Of a DNA stretch of 26,004 nucleotides, positions 7,241-14,526 are shown one piece after another. Position 1 is the first letter of the stretch, and the number at the start of each line of letters is the position of its first letter. Origin of the DNA: Lachnospiraceae bacterium. Its GTDB lineage: Bacteria > Bacillota_A > Clostridia > Lachnospirales > Lachnospiraceae. Location of the stretch: positions 1-26,004 of the forward strand of contig JAGZJD010000033.1 of assembly GCA_018365895.1 (NCBI GenBank). Reading direction: 5' to 3'. Position numbers and translations under genes: made by a program. The notes under the pieces were generated by a model. That model saw nothing but the letters and a program-made list of their open reading frames with translations, was not told the origin of the DNA and did not search any database.

Positions 7241-8581
7241 TCAATACAGACTGGCTATGCCTTGAAACACATACTGTTCCCGCAAGACAGCATTGTCGCA
7301 AAAGCAGTCCATCATTTCTGTCATTACATTTGTCAGGCCTGTCTCAGACATTGCCAGGCGCAGGATATTGTATGCATATTTTCTGATGAGCGACAGATTG
7401 TTTCGGGATTTTTTGGCTGGTGACCGGTCTTCCCTGAACGTGTCGTCCAGTACATGATGAAGCCGGTTCTCTATTGACCAATGCATTCTTTTTATGCTTC
7501 CCAGCTCCTCTGCCGTAAGGAGAAGGTCTGATATCAGTGCCGTACACTGAAAATCTTTCCCAGCCTCCTCTTCGGCAGAAGGCGCCGGGACTCTTCTTGA
7601 CCCCTTTCTCAAAAACTCCTCCTTTGACGGAGTGACATCATTCCCCTGTCCGTCTTTTTCAACGGGTATCCTCACCTTCCTGATCCGCCCAATGCTTCGA
7701 ACGTGCATCCATTCTTTTTGCGTTTTCGTCAGATTTGATGCGTCATTACATATTTGACATGTCCTGTACTCGTTTCTGTCCCGGTTTTTCTCCATCTGGC
7801 TGATTTCTTCATATTTCCCAAGATACTCCTGCATGACAGAATCCGGAGTTTCGTTTTTTCCCTTTTTCCCAGCTTCTTCTTCCAGTTTATCCATGAACGT
7901 ATGAATTTCCCCATATGCCTCTGGCTGGTTTTTCTTTACTGTCAGTACAAAATGCCCTTCCTGTCTATGAATCTGTTCCATAATTGTGGTCTGCGTCCCG
8001 ATCGCATCAATCGTTATAACGCTTCCTCTGATGTCCAACAGTTTCAACAATTCAGGAATCACTGCAATTTCATTTGTCTTTGAATCGACCTTAAGCTGTG
8101 CCAGTATCAATCCCCGAACCGTTTCCACTACATTTAACAACATCGGAGTTGCCTCACCTTTTGTCTTTTCTGTTGCTCCGCGCAGTGCTTTCCCATCAAT
8201 GGCGATATGAGTGTTCTTTGAATCCACAATCTCACCAATCCATTCCATAAAAGCATACAGGGCTAATTCCTCATCAATACCGCACAGCATCCGGGTAATG
8301 GTGGAAGGCGAAGCAATCCCGTATTTCAATTCCATATGTTTCCGCAATTCTTCCACATGGTTTTCGCACCATTTAAGGCTCCTGCGAATGGTTGTCCGAC
8401 CACAAAGGAAGCCGAGAGTGACACATACCAGCATTTCTGCAAGATCGTGTCTTTTTTCTCTGCCGCACCGGTAATCCGGGATCTGCCTGAAATAATGAAT
8501 CAGACTTTCTGTCAGAAATGTTCTTTCAGCACATTTCCAGGGACACCTGTATTTTCTCCAGAAGTTTCCGCTGCTCCCCAT
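7241..8581 (-). CDS. ISAs1-family DDE transposase
   Basis: A 446-aa transposase. The N-terminal part carries the ISAs1-associated region (RHDLAEMLVCVTLGFLCGRTT). The DDE catalytic core shows the first Asp in IAIDGKALRGA, the second in VITIDAIGTQ, and the Glu in MHWSIENRLHHVLDDTF, followed by FREDRSPAKK. All three are present, so it looks active. The open frame begins at an ATG at 8581, inside the preceding ORF and without a good Shine-Dalgarno. Recognisable homology starts only near LTESLIHYFRQIPDYR, just past the stop codon of that ORF. Expression is therefore likely coupled to ORF A by re-initiation or by a frameshift; the frame offset is +1 relative to ORF A. Confidence 0.9.
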   Translation of the reverse strand: MGSSGNFWRKYRCPWKCAERTFLTESLIHYFRQIPDYRCGREKRHDLAEMLVCVTLGFLCGRTTIRRSLKWCENHVEELRKHMELKYGIASPSTITRMLCGIDEELALYAFMEWIGEIVDSKNTHIAIDGKALRGATEKTKGEATPMLLNVVETVRGLILAQLKVDSKTNEIAVIPELLKLLDIRGSVITIDAIGTQTTIMEQIHRQEGHFVLTVKKNQPEAYGEIHTFMDKLEEEAGKKGKNETPDSVMQEYLGKYEEISQMEKNRDRNEYRTCQICNDASNLTKTQKEWMHVRSIGRIRKVRIPVEKDGQGNDVTPSKEEFLRKGSRRVPAPSAEEEAGKDFQCTALISDLLLTAEELGSIKRMHWSIENRLHHVLDDTFREDRSPAKKSRNNLSLIRKYAYNILRLAMSETGLTNVMTEMMDCFCDNAVLREQYVFQGIASLY

Positions 8582-9107
8582 TTACTTTTGAAATGATTTC
8601 CGTTTTATCCAGACATACTAAATAAATCGTCTCTAACTGATGTAACTCTTCCAGGCCAATCCCATACTTTTTATGGATTCTGCGGGACAGGGAGGATGTC
8701 TGAACTGCAAACTGATAGTGGAAATCCGATTCTTTTTTCATCACCCGTGTTTTCTGGATATAAGAGGTTGGAGATTGCTTTAAAAGAATGATGGATAGTA
8801 CATCCTGCCAATCATTACCCAATGGTTTTTTCCAGTCATCCGGGCACAACTCCCAGACGGCTTTTGAAAATCCGTATTCCCATACTTCCGCGTCCGCTAA
8901 AGATACTTTTCTTTTATTGCTTTGTATGACTCCCTCCGGAGTAATCACGCCGATATAGGTGTCGACTGGCTGCGGATACTTTTTTCCTTTCACTCGTCGG
9001 GATGTCCTTTTATAAAGATAATACGAATCTCCTTTTTTCTTCACAGTAGTTCCCTTTGTCCGGTATTTTTGAACCCAATCCGGATACTTTTTTTCGGTTA
9101 CTGGCAT
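8526..9107 (-). CDS. IS-associated ORF A, function unknown
   Basis: A 193-aa protein upstream of the transposase and overlapping it by 56 bp. The start is well supported by AAAGGAGG (9113-9120) 5 nt upstream. The N-terminal 60 residues are basic (KKYPDWVQKYRTKGTTVKKK, then YYLYKRTSRRVKGKKYP), which suggests nucleic-acid binding and recalls the small N-terminal module of some IS transposases. The rest (DAEVWEYGFSKAVWELCPDDW and the LHQLETIYLVCL region) looks helical with no motif that I recognise. Its place in the IS suggests a role in transposition, such as end binding or control of transposase production; this is inference. Confidence 0.75.
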   Translation of the reverse strand: MPVTEKKYPDWVQKYRTKGTTVKKKGDSYYLYKRTSRRVKGKKYPQPVDTYIGVITPEGVIQSNKRKVSLADAEVWEYGFSKAVWELCPDDWKKPLGNDWQDVLSIILLKQSPTSYIQKTRVMKKESDFHYQFAVQTSSLSRRIHKKYGIGLEELHQLETIYLVCLDKTEIISKVNGEQRKLLEKIQVSLEMC

Positions 9108-9123
9108 AATATCCTCCTTTCCG

Positions 9124-9144
9124 TATAGGTGTAATATACCTATA
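9124..9144. repeat. Palindrome in the leader of the IS genes
   Basis: TATAGGT (9124-9130) and ACCTATA (9138-9144) are perfect inverted 7-mers separated by 7 bp. A further ATTATACCT (9155-9163) repeats the half-site. It lies between the predicted -10 and the Shine-Dalgarno of ORF A, where an operator or an RNA hairpin could limit transposition. Confidence 0.45.
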
Positions 9145-9154
9145 CTATATAGAC

Positions 9155-9183
9155 ATTATACCTCTACAGTACCAAAAAGTCGA
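9155..9183 (-). promoter_or_regulatory. Predicted promoter of the IS genes
   Basis: On the minus strand the -10 is a perfect TATAAT (9155-9160). A 17-bp spacer and a -35 of TCGACT (9178-9183, 4 of 6 matches) precede it. The promoter overlaps the candidate right inverted repeat, as is usual for IS elements. Confidence 0.45.
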
Positions 9184-9221
9184 GGGTTACATATGTATTT
9201 GTATAACACGTATAACCCTCG
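9181..9221. repeat. Inverted repeat just outside the IS right end
   Basis: CGAGGGTTA (9181-9189) and TAACCCTCG (9213-9221) form a perfect 9-bp inverted pair around a 23-bp AT-rich loop. It has no T-run, so it is not a typical terminator. It may belong to the IS end or be the target it entered. The next 110 bases (9222-9332) hold nothing that I recognise. Confidence 0.45.
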
Positions 9222-9324
9222 ATAAAATCTGGTCTTCTTATACTTTTAAAAATCATTCATGAAACAACGCTGTCTGCAAAGATCTCGGTCTTTATTATGA
9301 TTCAAAGTTTCAGTTGGTACTGAA

Positions 9325-9364
9325 AAAATAATCAAATACTCCGCAGCAAGCTGCGGAGTATTTG
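9325..9364 (-). terminator. Terminator of the gene at 9398-10468
   Basis: CAAATACTCCGCAG (9333-9346) and CTGCGGAGTATTTG (9351-9364) form a perfect 14-bp stem with a 4-nt loop. On the minus strand it is followed by ATTATTTTTT. Confidence 0.85.
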
Positions 9365-9397
9365 GTCTGTACTGCATTTCAATGAATCGAAAATTCT

Positions 9398-10468
9398 TTA
9401 CGGCAAACGGCTCATTTCTTCAATTTCCTGCACACTCTGAGCAATCCCGCTTTTTCTTCCTGCTCCCCGGAAGAATCCGCCATTTCTGGACCAATGTCCT
9501 TCCGGACATATAGATACCATAAAACGGATGCGGAACTGAAATTCTTCCGATTCCATCACAGTAAAAGGATGCTCTTCCATCGCGATAACACCGATATTCT
9601 TTCTCCGGTACTCGGGATACGTTCCATCAAATCCCAGACGTTTCATCGCTTCATCCGCCTGTTTCCTCTTACACTGAATTTCTGTATTGCACTGTTTTCC
9701 GTAATCCCTGGGCGGATATTTTTCCGATGCAGACTGTATCTTCTTTTCCAGAAGCTGGTAAATCCCCGTTCGTCCCGGATCTGTCAGCTGTTTCGCCAGC
9801 AGCTTTCCAAGGAACGAGCATGGAAACTTTTCATAAAGCATAAGCAGACGTTCATACGCTCTGTCTCCTGTCTCCCGTGCCAGCGCTTTCATTGCTTCTA
9901 TTCCTTCCTCTGAAGAAGGTGCCGGCGGTTCTGCCGGATCTCCCAGTGGGGACCACCTGCGCAGCGGAGAAAATTCTGCCAGCTTTAGCAGCTCCTGTTC
10001 TTCTCCGCTGCATACCTCTTCTCCAAGGTACTGATATTTGTCATGAATAGTTCCCAGGATGTATACCAGGCGCCGCCATTGTTCCTGGCCTTTATGCCAG
10101 AAATGGCCGATGGCGTGATACTGGTAGCATTTCAGAACTTTTCGTATCGAGCGGAACCACAGGGTAAAAACACGATCCTGTCCCTGTCGGACAATCAGGC
10201 CGAATATATCATCTTTTTCTTCCAACTGACCGGAGCATGGTCCTTCCTCTTCATTCTCATCCGTTTCCGGTTGGTATTCCCCGGTCATCCGGCAGTGTTC
10301 CAGGATCAGATAACATTCCAGGGCATCGTTCATCATGTACGGGATGTAATATGCTTTCTGACCGTTTTCTTCGTGTATGCATAGTTCGAAGACTTGCTGC
10401 TCGAAGATTTCATTCAGCATGGAAAATTCTTCGGGTGGGTTGGGCGGAAGGTTGGTTAGATGGGGCAT
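9398..10468 (-). CDS. Conserved-looking hypothetical protein, function unknown
   Basis: A 356-aa soluble protein that I do not recognise with confidence; from memory it may belong to an uncharacterised Firmicutes DUF such as DUF3878, which is unverified. No signal peptide or membrane segment is seen. The N-terminal half has an acidic stretch near 67-85 (PETDENEEEG) and a Trp/Tyr/His-rich core (LWFRSIRKVLKCYQYHAIGHFWHKGQEQW). The middle is helical (YERLLMLYEKFPCSFLGKLLAKQL), and the C-terminal part is rich in Arg, Lys and Gly. The start is supported by AGAGGAG with about 9 nt to the ATG. It follows the polysaccharide operon by 50 nt on the same strand with no clear terminator between them, so it may be its last gene, but nothing in its sequence suggests sugar chemistry. 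A strong terminator closes it. Confidence 0.75.
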   Translation of the reverse strand: MPHLTNLPPNPPEEFSMLNEIFEQQVFELCIHEENGQKAYYIPYMMNDALECYLILEHCRMTGEYQPETDENEEEGPCSGQLEEKDDIFGLIVRQGQDRVFTLWFRSIRKVLKCYQYHAIGHFWHKGQEQWRRLVYILGTIHDKYQYLGEEVCSGEEQELLKLAEFSPLRRWSPLGDPAEPPAPSSEEGIEAMKALARETGDRAYERLLMLYEKFPCSFLGKLLAKQLTDPGRTGIYQLLEKKIQSASEKYPPRDYGKQCNTEIQCKRKQADEAMKRLGFDGTYPEYRRKNIGVIAMEEHPFTVMESEEFQFRIRFMVSICPEGHWSRNGGFFRGAGRKSGIAQSVQEIEEMSRLP

Positions 10469-10518
10469 TTTGGTGTTCTCCTCTGAACAAAAGATTCACA
10501 ACTATTCCAATAGAATAA

Positions 10519-10923
10519 CTACTTTTCCTCTTTAAAAACCAAAAACCTCTGACCAAGATAATTGAATCCCACAAACAGGCACATTCCAGCCAACATAGCA
10601 ACATTGTCTTGTACGTCTTTTTCTGCAAAGCTGAAGATTGCACGAATCAGTGGCCGTGCAATACCATACGCCAGCAAATAACATACTGATATATTGACAA
10701 CAAATCTTACAATCTGTTGTACCGACTTTTCTTTATTCTGAAACGTAAAGTATTTATTTAAAAAATAGCTTACAATACTGCCTACAATATAGTTAGCTGC
10801 TGAAGAAACCCAATAATTCATGTGCCCAACATTATACAGCAAAAACATAATGCTTGTCCCTACAATCGTATTAATGACTCCGACCAGCAAAAATTTTATT
10901 GTAGTCTTGTCAATTAGTCTCAT
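10519..10923 (-). CDS. GtrA/GtcA-family membrane protein, putative polyprenyl-phosphate-sugar flippase
   Basis: A 134-aa membrane protein with four predicted membrane helices: FLLVGVINTIVGTSIMFLLY, WVSSAANYIVGSIVSYFL, FVVNISVCYLLAYGIA and AMLAGMCLFVGFNYLGQRFLV. The NKYFTF motif after helix 2 and the RFLVFK ending are typical of the GtrA family. Family members are thought to flip a polyprenyl-phosphate-linked sugar to the outer face of the membrane. It lies 6 nt after the YfhO-like gene and shares the operon with a GtrB-like transferase. Together the three form a complete decoration module. It would supply the lipid-linked sugar made by the gene at 13546-14505 to the enzyme at 10930-13542. Confidence 0.9.
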   Translation of the reverse strand: MRLIDKTTIKFLLVGVINTIVGTSIMFLLYNVGHMNYWVSSAANYIVGSIVSYFLNKYFTFQNKEKSVQQIVRFVVNISVCYLLAYGIARPLIRAIFSFAEKDVQDNVAMLAGMCLFVGFNYLGQRFLVFKEEK

Positions 10924-10929
10924 CTTTCC

Positions 10930-13542
10930 TCAACTCCGTTCTAGAACTTTTCCCTTAAGCTTTCTCTTCTTTTTTCTGTAGACTGCCGAAAATCCCAGAA
11001 TTAAAATTCCGGCACAAGAAACCACTGCTCCGGTTTTCAACATAGGAACATGATATACCATTTCAACTTGATTTGTGCCATCAGTCAATGGAATCGAAAT
11101 AAGACAATCTCCAAATAACTCTGGCTCTATTTCTTCTCCATTCAACAAGATTGTCCATCCCTCATGATATGGGACAGATAAGAAGAGTCTTTCATCTTTT
11201 TCTCCTTTCACAGTACACGAAACATAGCCATTTTCCATCTGAAGATCTTCCACTTCTCCCCGAGAAATCATTTGGGTAACGCGTTCCAGCTCTTCGAGAT
11301 TCAGTGCATAGAATTGTTCATCGCTAAGATCCATAGTAGCCGCTGTCAAGGTCACAGTAACTTGTTTGTTCACATGATCAGACGGTATATAAAACACACT
11401 TGGCGACAACCAACTGGCATAAGCGAACTCCTTTTCCCCATTTATACTAACGCCGGCACTCATTGTTGAATTCCATGGAAGATTTCCATATAGCACATAT
11501 TTTCCTTCCGGAACATCCACCATATACGTATATGTATTATTGCTCTCATTCCGTTCAAAATTGAGTTTCTGATAAACTTCAACCTGCTCTCCCGCCAACT
11601 CAGAAAACAACTGATTCTGGTATTCAAACGGATTTGTATATTCTGTTTCTATTCCTGATTCCGTTAAATCATAGACAAAAGCCATGGGAAGTGCATAGGG
11701 ATTTTCATATACTGTCTTTCCGTTATAACTTCCCAATTCCTCCACTGGTTCCAGGCCATTGATCGCATATGGGGATAAAATATATTTTACTCCCAGTAAA
11801 GAATCAGCACCAAGCACTGAGGTATTTACAATCTGCATATTTATCCCTTCACAGCGATAGCCTAGTCGATCCAAAAAATCCATCTGCCGACCATCCGGCG
11901 CAGAAGTATATTCTGTAATTGATTTATAATTATACGCCATGGCTCCATTATAATACGCTGTTACACCATTTTCACTGACATTTCTCGTAGTTGTCTGGGA
12001 AATGCGATACTGGCCTTTGTCGTATTGCTGAATCCTCTCTGTCTGTTCCACCGCCTGAATCGTATAATCTTTAAATGTTTCCACATTACTTACTCGATAA
12101 TACTTCGTCAGCAGATGGAGATTCGCAAATAATTCAATCACCAAAACGCCAGCCAGCAAAACAGTACCTGCACTTTTCACTTTTGTCTTTTCCTTTGATT
12201 TTACCAGTGATGGCAATTCTAAAAGAACTCCCGTAATCAAAAGAAACACTGCAGTAACATATACATATTTTGTGTTCCATACAGGTTTTACATAATTTAA
12301 AATAAGCAGCAGCGCAGAGAACATAATTGAACATTTAAGAGATAAATACGGTGTTTCAATTGCTTTATTTTCCGATTTTTCAAAGAAGCAAGCGGCAAGG
12401 AATAAAATAAGAAAAATTACCGCATAAGAATATCGGTACCAATAACTGTCCACCTGTTTAAACAATGAAAACGTAACCGCAAGAGGTTTCCAATAAAAGC
12501 ACATTACCGATACACACAGCATGACTCCTGCCACAAGTTTACGTTTTATTTGGATCCTTTTGCTGAAAAAGAAACATACACATCCGATCACAGCTAAACT
12601 TCCACAAAATAAAGCTACACTTCCCTGTGAGCTTGTAGCCCCCAACGTATAGTTTTGAATTGCTGACATTGGATCTCCAAGAAACTCATTTTGGATTAAA
12701 TCCCAGTCGAATGTTCCCTCTCCACTTCCTTTCATCGCAAAAATTGTTGGTAAAAACAAAACTGCGCTTAAAACAATTCCCATGATCATTGCACAGCCAA
12801 AACATATCACTTTCCCAAAATATGTTCTGATATTCCGCTCCACATGCTCCATATAGTCATTCACAAAAAACATTTCAAAAAACAACCAGAGAATTGCGAA
12901 GAGACAATCCGTACCTGCACTATACCAATTGAAGATAATCGCAAGACCAACAGAAATACTAAGAAAATACGGATGATTCATGGCAATAAGTTTATAGACC
13001 CCAAGCAGAATCAATGGCAGCATATATACTCCATCCAACCACATCATATTACTGCATTGTGCTATATTATATTGCATTAGCGCATAAGCCACAGACAATA
13101 GAATGATATACTTTGCCTGTAACTCCTCCGAAAATCTGTGCCTGAAAAAGAATGCACACATTACAGCTGCTGTACTTAATTTAAGCGACACCAGCAGATC
13201 AAAAAAAGTGTGTAATTCAGTTTTTGGAAAGAATATTACAAGTAAATTAAACGGCGAGGCGAGATAATAACTATAAGTGCCAATATTCGTCCCTCCAAGT
13301 TCTTTACTAAATGTATAGCCTATGTCGTTTCTGCCTGCCAGAACATCCTTAAAATAAGCAAAGAAATCCAAATACTGTATATCTGCATCGCTCCATGCCA
13401 TGCTGTTTCCTCCAAACGGAGCGTAGGAATTCAAATAGAAAAATAGCCATAGCAAAATAAAAACGCTGCAAAAAGCTGTGCCGTACATTAATAAATTGCT
13501 GTATTTATTTTGGAAACCGGTGATTTTACTCTGCTGCCGCAT
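10930..13542 (-). CDS. YfhO-family membrane glycosyltransferase (GT-C type)
   Basis: An 870-aa multi-pass protein of the YfhO family. In B. subtilis and Listeria, YfhO-like GT-C enzymes move a sugar from a polyprenyl-phosphate carrier onto lipoteichoic acid outside the cell. After the first membrane helix comes YAPFGGNSMAWSDADIQYLDF, where GT-C enzymes carry acidic catalytic residues in the first outer loop. About a dozen hydrophobic helices fill roughly residues 15-460. A large outer domain follows (about 470-825), then one last helix (TGAVVSCAGILILGF) and a Lys/Arg tail. The start is fixed by GAGGAG 6 nt before the ATG. It lies 3 nt after the GtrB-like gene. Family assignment is firm; the acceptor (capsule, teichoic acid or other glycan) is inferred from context only. 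Confidence 0.88.
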   Translation of the reverse strand: MRQQSKITGFQNKYSNLLMYGTAFCSVFILLWLFFYLNSYAPFGGNSMAWSDADIQYLDFFAYFKDVLAGRNDIGYTFSKELGGTNIGTYSYYLASPFNLLVIFFPKTELHTFFDLLVSLKLSTAAVMCAFFFRHRFSEELQAKYIILLSVAYALMQYNIAQCSNMMWLDGVYMLPLILLGVYKLIAMNHPYFLSISVGLAIIFNWYSAGTDCLFAILWLFFEMFFVNDYMEHVERNIRTYFGKVICFGCAMIMGIVLSAVLFLPTIFAMKGSGEGTFDWDLIQNEFLGDPMSAIQNYTLGATSSQGSVALFCGSLAVIGCVCFFFSKRIQIKRKLVAGVMLCVSVMCFYWKPLAVTFSLFKQVDSYWYRYSYAVIFLILFLAACFFEKSENKAIETPYLSLKCSIMFSALLLILNYVKPVWNTKYVYVTAVFLLITGVLLELPSLVKSKEKTKVKSAGTVLLAGVLVIELFANLHLLTKYYRVSNVETFKDYTIQAVEQTERIQQYDKGQYRISQTTTRNVSENGVTAYYNGAMAYNYKSITEYTSAPDGRQMDFLDRLGYRCEGINMQIVNTSVLGADSLLGVKYILSPYAINGLEPVEELGSYNGKTVYENPYALPMAFVYDLTESGIETEYTNPFEYQNQLFSELAGEQVEVYQKLNFERNESNNTYTYMVDVPEGKYVLYGNLPWNSTMSAGVSINGEKEFAYASWLSPSVFYIPSDHVNKQVTVTLTAATMDLSDEQFYALNLEELERVTQMISRGEVEDLQMENGYVSCTVKGEKDERLFLSVPYHEGWTILLNGEEIEPELFGDCLISIPLTDGTNQVEMVYHVPMLKTGAVVSCAGILILGFSAVYRKKKRKLKGKVLERS

Positions 13543-13545
13543 ACT

Positions 13546-14505
13546 TTACTCCTCATAAGCATCTTCATTACATGATTCATCCGAATTAACTATATTCTTA
13601 ACAATATAAATAGGACGATTTTTTATTTCGCTGAACAGCACGGAAATATATTGTCCTATGATTCCAATAACCAAAAGTACAATCGCAAACATAAGACACA
13701 GCGTGACAATAATCGTAGCGTATCCTACGGGCGTATCAAATGCAATTTTGCATATGATCGTGTATATCATTAAAACCAGTCCGCATAAGCCGACAAAACC
13801 ACCCGTATACATCCCAAGTCTCAATGGCATATCCGAAAAGCTACATAAGGTAGTCATAGAAAACTTGATCAGCTTGCTTAGATTATAATGACTCTCCCCA
13901 GCCACTCTGCTTCTGGCTGTATATTCTAAAGTTGTTTTGTTAAAGCCAACGCTCTGAACAAAGCCCCGGAGATATCGAACTTTTTCGCGATACTCTTTGC
14001 GTAAAACATCCGCAACCTGCCGGGATAAAGCAAAAAAGTCAGAGGCATTGTTTTCAAATTTTATCGGCGATAAACAGTTTAAAACTTTATAAAATAATGA
14101 GGATGTTATTTTCTTGATAAAACCTCCATCTTCTCTCGAAGACCGGATCATCGATACGACATCATACCCTTCTTCGAATTTCTCTATAATTTGAGGAATG
14201 CATTCCGGAGGATGCTGCAGATCAGCATCCATACAGACAATGCCATCTCCACTCGCATAATCAATCCCGGCGATCATCGCTGCCTCATGTCCAAAATTGC
14301 GTGAAAAATTTACAACACGAACTTTTTTATTGTTTTTCGCCAGTTCGCACAATATAGAATAACTTTTATCGATACTTCCATCGTTCACAAAAATCAATTC
14401 ATAATCCCAATGACTTTTCTCCAGGACCGGCTGTGCTGCTTTATAAAATTCCCTGATAGACAATTCTTCGTTGTACACCGATACAACAACCGAAATTTTA
14501 TTCAT
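13546..14505 (-). CDS. GT2 glycosyltransferase, GtrB/CsbB type (polyprenyl-phosphate sugar synthase)
   Basis: A 319-aa protein. The GT-A domain (about 1-225) starts ISVVVSVYNEE and has FVNDGS at 39-44, the DxD motif MDADLQHPPE at 92-101, and the SRNFGHEAAMIAG stretch typical of DPM1/GtrB enzymes. Two C-terminal membrane helices follow (GGFVGLCGLVLMIYTIIC and ATIIVTLCLMFAIVLLVIGIIG), then the conserved GQYISVLFSEIKNRPIYIV tail. The enzyme loads a sugar from a nucleotide donor onto undecaprenyl phosphate on the cytoplasmic face. A GGAG lies 8 nt before the ATG. It is first of the three-gene module with the YfhO-like and GtrA-like genes. The sugar (glucose and GlcNAc are usual) cannot be told. 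Confidence 0.93.
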   Translation of the reverse strand: MNKISVVVSVYNEELSIREFYKAAQPVLEKSHWDYELIFVNDGSIDKSYSILCELAKNNKKVRVVNFSRNFGHEAAMIAGIDYASGDGIVCMDADLQHPPECIPQIIEKFEEGYDVVSMIRSSREDGGFIKKITSSLFYKVLNCLSPIKFENNASDFFALSRQVADVLRKEYREKVRYLRGFVQSVGFNKTTLEYTARSRVAGESHYNLSKLIKFSMTTLCSFSDMPLRLGMYTGGFVGLCGLVLMIYTIICKIAFDTPVGYATIIVTLCLMFAIVLLVIGIIGQYISVLFSEIKNRPIYIVKNIVNSDESCNEDAYEE

Positions 14506-14526
14506 AACCTTTTCTCCACTGCTTTT

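Larger units (their letters stand above)
7209..9181 (-). mobile_element. ISAs1-like insertion sequence with two ORFs
   Basis: The element holds a DDE transposase and an upstream overlapping ORF, both on the minus strand. Candidate ends are an imperfect inverted pair: GACTTTTT ... AGAGGTATTCTCTATATAG on the left (7209-7239), and on the right, read on the minus strand, GACTTTTT ... AGAGGTATAATGTCTATATAG (9145-9181). They differ by gaps of a few bases. I could not find convincing direct target repeats, so the exact limits are uncertain by tens of bases. Both ORFs are intact. Confidence 0.65.

Noticed and set aside
10469..10518. A terminator between the GtrA-like gene and the gene at 9398-10468
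   Set aside because: Only a weak 5-6 bp AT-rich inverted repeat is present and no T-run follows it.
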